Shown: positions 48,872-56,909 of the stretch, one piece after another
How positions within the stretch are numbered: position 1 is the first letter of the stretch
How the letters are laid out: each line of letters starts with the position of its first letter
NCBI RefSeq assembly: GCF_006715055.1
Contig: NZ_VFMN01000001.1
Coordinates: forward strand, 372,001-436,000
From: Lapillicoccus jejuensis
Lineage (GTDB): Bacteria; Actinomycetota; Actinomycetes; Actinomycetales; Dermatophilaceae
Reading direction: 5' to 3'
Length of the DNA: 64,000 nt
Translations under genes and position numbers: made by a program
The notes under the pieces: generated by a model
Told to the model about the DNA's origin: nothing
Databases searched by the model: none
What the model saw: the letters and a program-made list of their open reading frames with translations, nothing else

Positions 48872-49663
48872 TCAGATCCGCGAGAGGAGCGAACCCGCGA
48901 CGTCGCGGTAGGCCTGCGCCGCCGCCGAGCTGCGCGCGGTGGCGAGGATCGAGCGGCCGACCGCCGGGGCCTCGGCGAAGCGGATGGTGCGCGGGATGGG
49001 AGGGTCGAGCACGGGCAGGCCGTAGCGCTCCCCCACGTCGGCGAGCACCGCCTGTGCGTGGTGGCTGCGGCCGTCGTACATCGTCGGGAGGATCCCGAGG
49101 ATCTCGAGGTCGGGGTTGAGGATCCTCTTCACGTCGGCGACGGTGTCGAGCAGCTGCCCGACGCCGCGGTGGCTGAGCATCTCGCACGGCATCGGCACGA
49201 CGAGCCCCTGGCTCGCGGTCAGGGCGTTGAGCGTGAGGACGCCGAGGCTGGGTGAGCAGTCGAGCAGCACGACGTCGTACGACGCCTGGACCGGCTCGAG
49301 CGCGGTGCGCAGGACGTACTCGCGGCCCGGGCGCGGGAGCAGCTGCGCCTCGGCGCCGGCCAGGTCGATGACCGACGGCAGGAGGTCGACCCCGTCGTCG
49401 GTGGGCTGGATCGCGTCGGCGGCCGGGGCCGTGCCGAGCAGCACCTCGTTGACCGACGTCTCGACGCTGTCCGGGTCGATGCCGAGGCTGAAGGTCAGGC
49501 AGGCCTGGGCGTCGAGGTCGACGAGGAGCACCCGCTTGCCCAGCTCGGCGAAGGCGGCCCCGAGGCTGGCCACCGACGTCGTCTTGGCCACGCCGCCCTT
49601 CTGGTTGGCGACGGACACGACGGTCGCGCCGGAGCGGGTGGGTCGCTTCTTCCTGGGCGGCAC
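48872..49663 (-). CDS. ParA family ATPase (orphan, Soj/MinD type)
   Basis: A 263-residue ParA-type ATPase. SVANQKGGVAKTTSVASLGA (residues 17-36) is the deviant Walker A, VLLVDLDAQACLTFSLGIDP the second motif, and DVVLLDCSPSLGVLTLNALT the Walker B. No parB partner or parS-like repeats are nearby, so it is not the chromosomal segregation ParA; the same orphan sits at Rv3213c. It may position a large complex or a membrane system. GTG/ATG region: ATG at 49663, basic N-terminus PPRKKRPTR. The 147-base gap before the alcohol dehydrogenase gene shows nothing else. Confidence 0.88.
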   Translation of the reverse strand: MPPRKKRPTRSGATVVSVANQKGGVAKTTSVASLGAAFAELGKRVLLVDLDAQACLTFSLGIDPDSVETSVNEVLLGTAPAADAIQPTDDGVDLLPSVIDLAGAEAQLLPRPGREYVLRTALEPVQASYDVVLLDCSPSLGVLTLNALTASQGLVVPMPCEMLSHRGVGQLLDTVADVKRILNPDLEILGILPTMYDGRSHHAQAVLADVGERYGLPVLDPPIPRTIRFAEAPAVGRSILATARSSAAAQAYRDVAGSLLSRI

Positions 49664-49697
49664 CCGGCCATCCTCCCAGACGCGGCGGTCGGCCCGG

Positions 49698-50564
49698 TCA
49701 GGGCCGCAGGACGGGCGTGGTCCCGCTGCTGCGGCGCTCGATCTCGGCGAGCACCTCGGGCCGGGTCGTGTTCTCCCCCAACAGGTTCCGCTTGCCCGAC
49801 CCGTGCCAGTCGCTCGAGCCGGTGACGAGCAGGTCGAGGTCGGCCGCGAGCGCGAGGGCGCGCCGTACGGCGTCGTCGTCGTGGTCGCGGTGGTGCGCCT
49901 CGAGACCGCCGAGCCCGGCGGCCGCCATCTCCTCGACGAGCGCCTCGGGCACCTGCCGGCCGGGCTTGCCCGTGAAGGGGTGCGCGTGGACGGCGACCCC
50001 GCCCGCCTCGACGACGAGCCGCACCGCGTCGACCGGGTCGGGGGCGTGGTGGCCGACGTAGAACGGGCTGTCGTTGGCCAGCCACTCGGCGAACGCCTCG
50101 TCGCGGTGGGCCACGATCCCCTTGCGCACCAACGCGTCCGCGATGTGCGGACGCCCAGGGGTGGCGCCGGGCGGGACCGCGGCGAGCACCTCGTCGTAGG
50201 TGAGGTCGATGCCGGCGGCGGCCATCCGCTCGACGATCCGGCGCAGCCGGCCGACGCGGGAGTCGCGCGAGAGCGCGAGCTCGGCCGACAGCCCCGCGGC
50301 GGCGGGGTCGGTGAGGTAGCCGAGCAGGTGCACCGACGTGCCGCGCCGACCGCAGGAGATCTCGATCCCGCGCACGAGCGCGACCCCGGTGGTCGCGACG
50401 GCGTCGGCCGCCTCGGCCCACCCGTGGGTCGTGTCGTGGTCAGTGATGGCGACGACGTCGAGCCCTGCCGCGGCGGCGGCCGCCACGAGGCCGGCGGGTG
50501 ACTCGGTGCCGTCGCTGGCCGTCGAGTGCGCGTGCAGGTCGATGCGGGGCCTCGGCGCCGTCAC
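49698..50564 (-). CDS. PHP domain phosphoesterase
   Basis: A 288-residue PHP protein (TrpH/YciV-like). RIDLHAHSTASDGTESPAGL at the start gives the H-x-H motif; VVAITDHDTTHGWAEA, RGIEISCGRRG, GRPHIADALV, AVHAHPFTGKPGR and TGSSDWHGSGK supply further metal ligands. These enzymes hydrolyse nucleoside 3',5'-bisphosphates or short 5'-phosphorylated oligonucleotides, which is the likely role. GTG overlaps the TMEM175-type gene's stop by 4 bases. Confidence 0.87.
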   Translation of the reverse strand: MTAPRPRIDLHAHSTASDGTESPAGLVAAAAAAGLDVVAITDHDTTHGWAEAADAVATTGVALVRGIEISCGRRGTSVHLLGYLTDPAAAGLSAELALSRDSRVGRLRRIVERMAAAGIDLTYDEVLAAVPPGATPGRPHIADALVRKGIVAHRDEAFAEWLANDSPFYVGHHAPDPVDAVRLVVEAGGVAVHAHPFTGKPGRQVPEALVEEMAAAGLGGLEAHHRDHDDDAVRRALALAADLDLLVTGSSDWHGSGKRNLLGENTTRPEVLAEIERRSSGTTPVLRP

Positions 50565-51226
50565 GAGCGGGCCCGTCGGCGGGCCAGAGCGCGCAGCACG
50601 GTCGCGGTCAGCCAGGGTCCCAGGCCCCAGACGACGTACGCCCACGCGTGCAGGACGAAGGCGAGCGGGATGGACAACGCGAAGGGGACGAGGAAGGCGA
50701 ACGTGCGCCGGCGGCTGTGCGCGAGCAGGTCCCCGGGCGCCTCGAGGTCGACGACCCCTTCACGGCCCATGACCCGGGCGGCCATGAGGGTCGCGACGCC
50801 GGAGAGGACCTGCACGACGGCGTACAGACCGAAACGGTAGGGGAAGGACGGCTCGTCAGACGAGCCCTCGGTGAGCACCTTGGTGACGAAGGGGATGAGC
50901 ACGATCGAGAAGAGCCACAGGCCGTTCCAGCGCACGAGGGCCGGCGGCGCGTCGGTCAGGTAGCGGTAGAGCCGGTGGTGTCCGTTCCACAGCAGGAAGA
51001 TCACCGCGAAGCTGATCCCGAAGGCGAGGTACTCGGGGAACCCCTCCCCCAGCGAGTCGAGCAGCGCCGACCCGGTCGCGCCCCGTGGGACCGGCAGCTC
51101 GATGGCCAGCAGGGTCAGCGCGATCGCGACGACGGCGTCCGAGAAGAAGACCAGCCGCTCCGCCGCGCTGCGGGCGCCCTCCTGCGTCACCGAGTGCCCC
51201 GGGCGCGGTGTGCTCCCCCCTGTCAT
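50561..51226 (-). CDS. TMEM175 family (DUF1211) potassium channel-like protein
   Basis: A 221-residue membrane protein with six helices. AERLVFFSDAVVAIALTLLA near residue 20 contains the FSD motif that lines the TMEM175 ion-selective pore. IFLLWNGHHRLYRYLTDAPP, RWNGLWLFSIVLIPFVTKVL and a C-terminal pair (VPFALSIPLAFVLHAWAYVV) complete the fold. Likely K+-permeable. Start ATG 51226 (MTGGSTPRPGHS). Translationally coupled to the PHP gene. Confidence 0.85.
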   Translation of the reverse strand: MTGGSTPRPGHSVTQEGARSAAERLVFFSDAVVAIALTLLAIELPVPRGATGSALLDSLGEGFPEYLAFGISFAVIFLLWNGHHRLYRYLTDAPPALVRWNGLWLFSIVLIPFVTKVLTEGSSDEPSFPYRFGLYAVVQVLSGVATLMAARVMGREGVVDLEAPGDLLAHSRRRTFAFLVPFALSIPLAFVLHAWAYVVWGLGPWLTATVLRALARRRARS

Positions 51227-51262
51227 GGGCGCCACTGTACGGACCGCCTCCCGCGCACGGCG

Positions 51263-51290
51263 CTCAACCTTCCACCGCCCCGGCGCGTAG
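51263..51290 (+). promoter_or_regulatory. candidate SigE-family promoter, module 1
   Basis: CTCAACCTT (51263-51271) followed after 14 bases by CGTAGA (51286-51291), about 40 bases before the first sigma gene. The same -35 and -10 elements (GGCAACCTTT, CGTAGG, 15-base spacing) precede the second sigma gene. Shared, unusual elements in front of both sigma genes point to autoregulation. Confidence 0.45.
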
Positions 51291-51330
51291 AGAAGGTGAC
51301 AGGCTCCCGCCTGAGGCGAAGGGAGGACCG

Positions 51331-51828
51331 GTGCGACCGAGCAGGAGCGAGCGCGACGCCGCGTTCGGGAGTTCGTGGTCCAGGCGCAGCCCAGCCTCGG
51401 CCGGACGGCGTACCTGCTGACCGGCGACGCCGACGCGGCCCGCGAGCTGGTGCAGGCGGCGCTGGTCAAGACGTACCTCGCGTGGTCTCGGGTGCAGCCC
51501 GGGACGGCGCTGGGCCTACGCCCGCCGCGCCCTGGTCAACCACCGCATCGACGGCCTGCGCCGCGGTTCGCGCGTGACGACGACCCCGGCGTACGACGCC
51601 GCCGCCCCGCCCGACGACCGCGTCGACGACCGGGACGAGATCGTCCGGCTGCTCGCGACGCTGCCCGAGCAGCAGCGCAAGGTCGTCGTCCTGCGCTACT
51701 ACGCCGACCTCAGCGAGCAGCAGGTCGCCGACGCCCTCGGGGTGTCGGTTGGCACGGTCAAGTCCACCGCCAGCCGGGCGCTCGCGACGTTGCGCGAGCG
51801 CCACCCGTCGCCGAGGAGCACCCGATGA
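51331..51828 (+). pseudogene. SigE-family RNA polymerase sigma factor, two frameshifts
   Basis: The full protein can be assembled only across three frame segments. Segment 1 (GTG 51331): VRPSRSERDAAF. One base is missing near 51365-51369 (GGGAG). Segment 2: EFVVQAQPSLGRTAYLLTGD ADAARELVQAALVKTYLAWS RVQPGTAL. One G is extra near 51510 (CTGGGCC). Segment 3: AYARRALVNHRIDGLRRGSR, then PEQQRKVVVLRYYADLSEQQ (region 4) to SPRSTR and TGA. The intact paralog 1.6 kb away fixes the expected frames (GTALAYTRRVMANHHVD). As read, no complete sigma factor can be made. Both sites are G-runs, so sequencing error is as likely as real decay. The stop overlaps the next gene (ATGA). Confidence 0.75.
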
Positions 51829-52829
51829 GCACCGTCCTGGACCCGTTCGAGCAGGCGCTGCGCGACGAGCTGCGGGCGGTCACGCCCCCCGACGGGGTCA
51901 CCGTCGGCCCGGGTGCCGTCGTCGCCGCCGGACGGCGCGTCCGGCGTCGGCGCCTGGTCCTCACCGGCGGCACGGCCGTGGTGCTCGTCGCCCTCGTCGT
52001 CGCGGTGACGACGACGCTGACCGGGGGCCGCCGGCCGACCGCGCCGGCCGGCCCGGTCGCACCGGTGGGGCTCACCGAGGTGACCGCGCCGCCCGGCGAC
52101 CCCGCGGCGACGTACGGCGTCACCGTGGGCGGCGTCGGCACGTCGGCCACGGTGTGGACCCGCGGCACCGGGGGCTGGACCCGCGCCGTCGACGTCGCCC
52201 TCGACCCGGAACACCGGCGGTCCGCGTCGGTGGTCCTGCCCGGGTCGACCACCCTGGTCGGGTTCGTCCCGTCCGGGGCCGCGCGCCGCGCCGTCGTCGC
52301 GAACACGGACCTGGGCGGGATCGCCTCCCGTCCGGCGGCGACCCCGGTGGTCGGGTCGTCGTGGTCGGCCTTCGTCACCGTCCCCGGGTGGACCTCGACG
52401 CAGCGCGTGGGGCCCACGGACCTCGTGTGGTGGGCCGCCGACGGCGTCCCGGTGGACGCGGACGGCCGGCGCGGCTGGTCGACGTCGGTGGACGGGGTGG
52501 CGTACTGGCTCGACGCCCGGTCCCGGCTCTGGGGCCAGCAGGACACCGACGAGGTCGTCGCGCTGACGGCCCGGGTGGGCGTCGTGACCGGGGTCGGGCG
52601 GACCGGGCCGGACGGGGTCCGGCAGACGTGGTCCACCCTCGTCCCGGCGTCCGTCCCGGCGGGCCCGGTGCGGGTCGTCCTCGGCGGGGGGTCGCAGGTG
52701 ACCGGCGCCGTGGGGCGGCTGGGTCCGCTGGGCGTCCTCGTGGCGCGGGCGTCCGACCCGCAGGATCCGCCGACCCGGCTCGAGTGGACCGCGGTCGACG
52801 GCCGGGCGAGCACGTACCCGCTCGGCTGA
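51825..52829 (+). CDS. single-pass membrane protein paired with sigma gene (anti-sigma candidate)
   Basis: A 334-residue protein coupled (ATGA) to the frameshifted sigma gene. Residues 1-35 are cytosolic with a conserved short acidic start (LDPFEQALRDELRAVTPPDG), RRRRLVLTGGTAVVLVALVV starts the single membrane helix (about 35-60), and the rest is an extracytoplasmic all-beta domain (VWTRGTGGWTRAVDVALDPE, DLVWWAADGVPVDADGRRGW). No ZAS zinc motif. It resembles its paralog at 53458 in layout (TM, VWWF/VWWAADG, PVDADGR) so the pair sigma/membrane protein was duplicated. Regulation of the sigma factor is inferred from context. Confidence 0.65.
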   Translation: MSTVLDPFEQALRDELRAVTPPDGVTVGPGAVVAAGRRVRRRRLVLTGGTAVVLVALVVAVTTTLTGGRRPTAPAGPVAPVGLTEVTAPPGDPAATYGVTVGGVGTSATVWTRGTGGWTRAVDVALDPEHRRSASVVLPGSTTLVGFVPSGAARRAVVANTDLGGIASRPAATPVVGSSWSAFVTVPGWTSTQRVGPTDLVWWAADGVPVDADGRRGWSTSVDGVAYWLDARSRLWGQQDTDEVVALTARVGVVTGVGRTGPDGVRQTWSTLVPASVPAGPVRVVLGGGSQVTGAVGRLGPLGVLVARASDPQDPPTRLEWTAVDGRASTYPLG

Positions 52830-52847
52830 TCCGCGAGGGCACCCCGG

Positions 52848-52880
52848 CCTGGCAACCTTTCCGGGGCCACCGTCCGTAGG
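52848..52880 (+). promoter_or_regulatory. candidate SigE-family promoter, module 2
   Basis: GGCAACCTTT (52851-52860), 15-base spacing after CAACCTT, then CGTAGG (52874-52880), about 50 bases before the second sigma gene. Matches the elements before module 1. Confidence 0.5.
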
Positions 52881-52930
52881 AGTGGTGACGGCGGCCCCGA
52901 CCGGGGCCGGGACGACAGGGTGGTGACCCG

Positions 52931-53461
52931 ATGGGTTTCAGAGGTGGTGGCGGCGACCGCGACGCGGAGTTCACCGCGTTCGCGCGCCAGGCGCAGGACC
53001 CGCTCCTGCGCACGGCCTGGCTGCTGACCGGCGACGGTCAGGCGGCGGCCGAGCTCGTCCAGGCGGCGCTGGTCAAGACGTACGTCGCGTGGCCGAAGGT
53101 CCGCCAGGGCACGGCGCTCGCCTACACGCGCCGCGTGATGGCCAACCACCACGTCGACGCCTGGCGCTCGACGCGGCGCGAGGTCCTCGCCGACGAGGTC
53201 CCCGAGGGGCCCGTCGGCCCGGCGCCCTCGGGGGCGTCGTACGACGACCGCGACGAGATCCGTCGCTGGCTCGCCACCCTGCCCGAGGCGCAGCGCCGGG
53301 TCGTCGTGCTGCGGCACTGGTGCGACCTGTCCGAGAAGGAGACCGCCGAGACGCTCGGCATCTCGCTCGGCGCCGTGAAGTCCCTCGGCTCCCGCGGCCT
53401 CGCCGCCCTGCGGCAGGTCGCCGAGCACCCCGCCCGTCCCACGGAAGGAGCCCAGCGATGA
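52931..53461 (+). CDS. SigE-family RNA polymerase sigma factor
   Basis: A 176-residue group 4 sigma factor of the SigE-like family that lacks the SnoaL domain. Region 2 is LLRTAWLLTGDGQAAAELVQ AALVKTYVAWPKVRQGTALA (about 28-67); region 4 is LPEAQRRVVVLRHWCDLSEK ETAETLGISLGAVKSLGSRG (about 118-157). It probably recognises the GGCAACCTT/CGTAG promoters in front of both modules. ATG at 52931 follows a GGTGGTGACCCG stretch. The stop overlaps the membrane-protein gene (ATGA). Confidence 0.88.
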   Translation: MGFRGGGGDRDAEFTAFARQAQDPLLRTAWLLTGDGQAAAELVQAALVKTYVAWPKVRQGTALAYTRRVMANHHVDAWRSTRREVLADEVPEGPVGPAPSGASYDDRDEIRRWLATLPEAQRRVVVLRHWCDLSEKETAETLGISLGAVKSLGSRGLAALRQVAEHPARPTEGAQR

Positions 53462-54519
53462 GCCCGACGATCCCGTCCCCCGAGTCCGACCTGCACGACC
53501 GCCTCGGTGGCGCGCTGCCCGAGTCCTACCCCGGCGTCGACCTCGACGCCGTCCTCGCCTCCGGCCGCCGTACGGTGCGCCGTCGCCGGGTCGGCGCGCT
53601 CGTCGCCGGCGTCGCCGCCGCCGCGGTCGTCGCCGTCGGCGCCACCCAGCTGGTCACCGGTCCGCCGAAGGCGGCCCCGCAGCCCGCGCAGTCCGTGACG
53701 ACCCGGTCGGCGACGCTGACGATCGGCGAGTTCACGGACAACGGGACCCAGCAGGGCGACACGACGTACGTCGTCACCCTCTCGCCGATGGACGCCTCGA
53801 CCTACAAGGTCGACTACGCGACGAAGGGCCCGAACGGCACGGTCGGCATCGCCGGCTCCGCCGTCGACCTCCACGACCGGCGCACGACGTGGGGCAACGG
53901 CGACGGGTCCCGGTTCATCATCGGCCTCGTGCCGTCGGAGCGGGCGCAGCCCCGCCAGCTCGTGGTCCGGGCCGACCGCGACTACGGCGGTGAGTCGTCC
54001 GACGTCGAGCCCATCCCCGGCACGGGATACTCCGCCTTCGTCGTCGGCTTCGAGAAGCCGCTCGTCGGGGACACCCCGGTCCGGGACGTGTGGTGGTTCG
54101 ACGTGGACGGCCGACCGGTCGACAAGGACGGGCGCGCGGGGGCGTCCGCGAGCATCGACGGGCACACGCTGTGGCTGGCTCCCGACGACAGCCAGTTCGG
54201 CGACCTGTCGGTCGGCTACACCTCGACCTCGGGACGCCCGGCGGGCTCGGTCCCGGTCCTGGCCACCGGCCGGGGGGACGGCGGCAGCTCGGCGACGATC
54301 ACCTCGTGGCAGGTCTCGGCCCTGCTGCCGGCCGGCGCCCGCACGGGGTCGTTCCTGCTCGGTGACGGGCGCACGCTCGCCTTCACCGCGGTCCCGCTCG
54401 GCGCCGACCACAGCGTCGCGCACGTGTCCCCGAAGGACGTGGGCAGCCAGCCCCTCAAGGTCACGTCGGTGACGTGGACGGACGCCGCCGGCACGACGCG
54501 AACCGCTCCGACTCCCTGA
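53458..54519 (+). CDS. single-pass membrane protein paired with sigma gene (anti-sigma candidate)
   Basis: A 353-residue paralog of the 51825 gene. The cytosolic start (SPESDLHDRLGGALPESYPG VDLDAVLASGRRTVRRRRVG) leads to one helix ALVAGVAAAAVVAVGATQLV (about 47-66) and a beta-rich outer domain with DVWWFDVDGRPVDKDGRAGA near 215 and a Ser/Gly-rich end. No zinc-binding anti-sigma motif is seen. Coupled to the SigE-family gene, so it likely holds it at the membrane and senses the envelope; inferred. Confidence 0.65.
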   Translation: MSPTIPSPESDLHDRLGGALPESYPGVDLDAVLASGRRTVRRRRVGALVAGVAAAAVVAVGATQLVTGPPKAAPQPAQSVTTRSATLTIGEFTDNGTQQGDTTYVVTLSPMDASTYKVDYATKGPNGTVGIAGSAVDLHDRRTTWGNGDGSRFIIGLVPSERAQPRQLVVRADRDYGGESSDVEPIPGTGYSAFVVGFEKPLVGDTPVRDVWWFDVDGRPVDKDGRAGASASIDGHTLWLAPDDSQFGDLSVGYTSTSGRPAGSVPVLATGRGDGGSSATITSWQVSALLPAGARTGSFLLGDGRTLAFTAVPLGADHSVAHVSPKDVGSQPLKVTSVTWTDAAGTTRTAPTP

Positions 54520-54523
54520 CGGG

Positions 54524-55042
54524 TCAGTCCCGGGCGGCCGGCTCCTTCGGGACCGGCCGTCCGGGCTGCTCGCCGCCGCGGGCGTCGAGGTACGACTGCT
54601 TCGGCACCATGACCTTGCGCCGGAACACGCAGACCAGCGTGCCGTCCTGGTTGTAGCCGCGGGTCTCGACGTGGACGACGCCGCGGTCGTCCTTGCTCGT
54701 CGACTCCCGCTTGTCCAGGACCGTCGTCTCGCCGTAGATCGTGTCGCCGTGGAAGGTCGGGGCGACGTGCTTGAGCGACTCGACCTCGAGGTTGGCGATG
54801 GCCTTGCCGGAGACGTCGGGCACGGACATGCCGAGCAGCAGCGAGTAGACGTAGTTCCCCACGACGACGTTCCTGCCGAACTGCGTCGAGCCCTCCGCGT
54901 AGTGCGCGTCGAGGTGCAGCGGGTGGTGGTTCATCGTCAGCAGGCAGAACAGGTGGTCGTCGTACTCGGTGACCGTCTTGCCGGGCCAGTGCTGGTACGT
55001 CGCGCCGACCTCGAACTCCTCGTAGCTGCGCCCGAACTGCAT
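54524..55042 (-). CDS. MaoC family dehydratase
   Basis: A 172-residue hot-dog fold protein. FGRSYEEFEVGATYQHWPGK TVTEYDDHLFCLLTMNHHPL gives the hydratase motif (D...NxxH), FGRNVVVGNYVYSLLLGMSV the hydratase-2 loop, and HGDTIYGETTVLDKRES the second strand. Likely a mesaconyl- or enoyl-CoA hydratase. ATG at 55042, GAGGAGGG 5 bases upstream; the frame opens further to a GTG at 55060. Its 3' end lies 4 bases from the stop of the sigma-linked membrane gene (convergent). Confidence 0.82.
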   Translation of the reverse strand: MQFGRSYEEFEVGATYQHWPGKTVTEYDDHLFCLLTMNHHPLHLDAHYAEGSTQFGRNVVVGNYVYSLLLGMSVPDVSGKAIANLEVESLKHVAPTFHGDTIYGETTVLDKRESTSKDDRGVVHVETRGYNQDGTLVCVFRRKVMVPKQSYLDARGGEQPGRPVPKEPAARD

Positions 55043-55142
55043 CGGCCCTCCTCGGCTCACCGCCCGGCTCTCGGGCGCGCCCCATCCTGCCGACTGACGC
55101 CCGTACGGCGCACCGCCCCGGCCACGTGCGGTGCGTCACCCG

Positions 55143-56603
55143 TCAGGCGCGCGCCCCCGGGGCCCGCCGACGGCGGCGGCCCTTGCGCGAGTCCTGGACC
55201 AGCCGGGCGACGTACGTCCCGAAGGACACGCCGGCGGCGAGCCCGATGCCGACTCCGGCCGCCTCGAACAGGGTCGAGAGCCCTTGGTAGAAGCCGGGAC
55301 CGGCCGAGTCGGACACGACCTGGAAGATGCCCTGGTAGAGCGTGCGGCCCGGCAGCAGCGCGACGATGCTCGACGTCGTCACCGCGAGCGCGGCGATCTT
55401 GAGGCGGCGGGCGGCCAGCTGCGCGGTGACACCGACGACGAAGGCGGCGACCGCGCTGGAGCTGGGGCGTCCGGCGCCGAGGCCGCGCACGGCCTCGTAC
55501 ACCAGCCACCCGACGCCGCCGGCGAGCCCGGCGACGACGACGGTGCGCACCCCGGAGTAGTTCGAGACCCCGAAGGCGACGGCGCTGACCATGGCGGTGC
55601 CGACCGCGAGGGCGGTCCCGGTCGCCGACGGAGCGGGCGCGTCGCTGATCGACAGCGAGACCCCGAGCTTGTGGCTCAGCGCGAGGACCACGGTGATCCC
55701 GACGACGATGCCGAGGGTGAGCACGAGGACCTCGAAGACCCGCGCCCCGGCGGTGACGTAGAACCCCTCGATGGCGTCCTGGGCTGCTCCCACCGCGGAG
55801 AGGCCGGCGAGCAGCACGACCACCGCCGAGGCCACGAGGACGGACGGGACGACGCCGTCGAGCCACCCCGTCCGCGACTGCAGGACGGCGACGAGTACCG
55901 CGAGGACGGTGGGGACGGCGGCCGCCACCGCCTGCGCGAAGAACGACTCGACGCCGTACCCCGCCAGCTTGTGCTGGGTGACGGCGATGAGCGCCGCGGC
56001 CACGAGGGTGAGCGCGACGATGAGCGGCCCCCCGCCGAAGCCCGCCGCCGCCGACGCGCCGAGCACCCCGGTCGCGAGCGTCGTCACCCAGCGGCGGTAG
56101 GGGTACGGCATCGCGATGACGGCGTCGAACCGGCGCCGCGCCTCGGGCACGGGTACGGGGTCGCGGGACAGCTCGACGACGAGGCCGCGCAGGGCGTCGA
56201 GCCGTTGGAAGTCCGAGGAGCGCGAGCGGACCGTGCGCAGCAGCGTGATCGGGTCGGCGAGCGGCCCGCGGTGGTAGGAGATCGCCACCGAGCTGAAGGT
56301 GACGTCGACGTGCACGCCGCGCAGGCCGTAGGTGCGTGAGAGCAGCAGCGCGGTCGCGACGACGTCCGAGGCGGGCGCGCCGGTGGCCAGCAGCGCGGCC
56401 GAGACCCGCATGGCGAAGTCGACGACCGACCTCGCCGTGTCCTGCTCCACCCCGTCCGGCCCCGTCCACACGACGGGGATGCCCTCGGTCGGTGGCCCCG
56501 AGGGCTGCAGGGCGTGGCGGGTGCGGCGCAGGGCCTCCCCGGCGATGGGACGGCCCGACCGCGGGGCACGTCTCGGCCGGGGGCGGGGGGTCTCGTCGGC
56601 CAC
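55143..56603 (-). CDS. ThrE-type threonine/serine exporter family protein
   Basis: A 486-residue ThrE-type protein. The N-terminal cytosolic domain holds STGAPASDV-like LLATGAPASDVVATALLLSR TYGLRGVHVDVTFSSVAISY and DFQRLDALRGLVVELSRD. About ten membrane helices follow (ATGVLGASAAAGFGGGPLIV, AAALIAVTQHKLAGYGVESF, VALLPGRTLYQGIFQVV). Exports Thr/Ser in Corynebacterium; substrate here unproven. Start at GTG 56603 (VADETPRPRP) without a strong ribosome site; an ATG lies 25 codons upstream. Confidence 0.82.
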   Translation of the reverse strand: MADETPRPRPRRAPRSGRPIAGEALRRTRHALQPSGPPTEGIPVVWTGPDGVEQDTARSVVDFAMRVSAALLATGAPASDVVATALLLSRTYGLRGVHVDVTFSSVAISYHRGPLADPITLLRTVRSRSSDFQRLDALRGLVVELSRDPVPVPEARRRFDAVIAMPYPYRRWVTTLATGVLGASAAAGFGGGPLIVALTLVAAALIAVTQHKLAGYGVESFFAQAVAAAVPTVLAVLVAVLQSRTGWLDGVVPSVLVASAVVVLLAGLSAVGAAQDAIEGFYVTAGARVFEVLVLTLGIVVGITVVLALSHKLGVSLSISDAPAPSATGTALAVGTAMVSAVAFGVSNYSGVRTVVVAGLAGGVGWLVYEAVRGLGAGRPSSSAVAAFVVGVTAQLAARRLKIAALAVTTSSIVALLPGRTLYQGIFQVVSDSAGPGFYQGLSTLFEAAGVGIGLAAGVSFGTYVARLVQDSRKGRRRRRAPGARA

Positions 56604-56909
56604 GGCCCCAGTGTGGCAAACCGGGCCGTGGACCCGGGTCGCCTCACCGTGACCGTTCCGTGATGTGGCGCGGAGCAACCTCGGCGCGTGGCTGCGCGAC
56701 CTCCTGACGAGCGGGCCCGACGCCCCGCTCCTGGCGCTCGGGGCCGGGAGCGGGGCGTCGTGCTGCCCTGGCCCAAGACCGTTGCGTCACAACGAGATCG
56801 GCCGTGACCTGATCGTGACGATCGGCCGGCAACATCAAGACCCCGCCGAGCGACATGACCGATGAGACCGGCCGACGGAGGCCGGTCCACCCTGACTCGG
56901 GAGACCACG
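56604..56909. other. 306-bp divergent promoter region with strong hairpin
   Basis: Between the ThrE-type gene (minus) and the first lipoprotein gene (plus). A perfect 14-bp inverted repeat (56718-56731 with 56747-56760, loop 15) resembles a terminator although no upstream gene ends here. Further on, GATCGGCCG occurs twice (about 56790 and 56821) around GATCGTGACGATC, a near-palindrome, a likely operator. GGCAAC at about 56828 resembles the -35 of the sigma modules. No gene is convincing. Confidence 0.5.

Noticed and set aside
48872-49663. Chromosomal parAB partition locus or origin nearby
   Set aside because: No parB, parS-like repeats, dnaA or gidB neighbours are seen; the ATPase is an orphan of the type found at Rv3213c.
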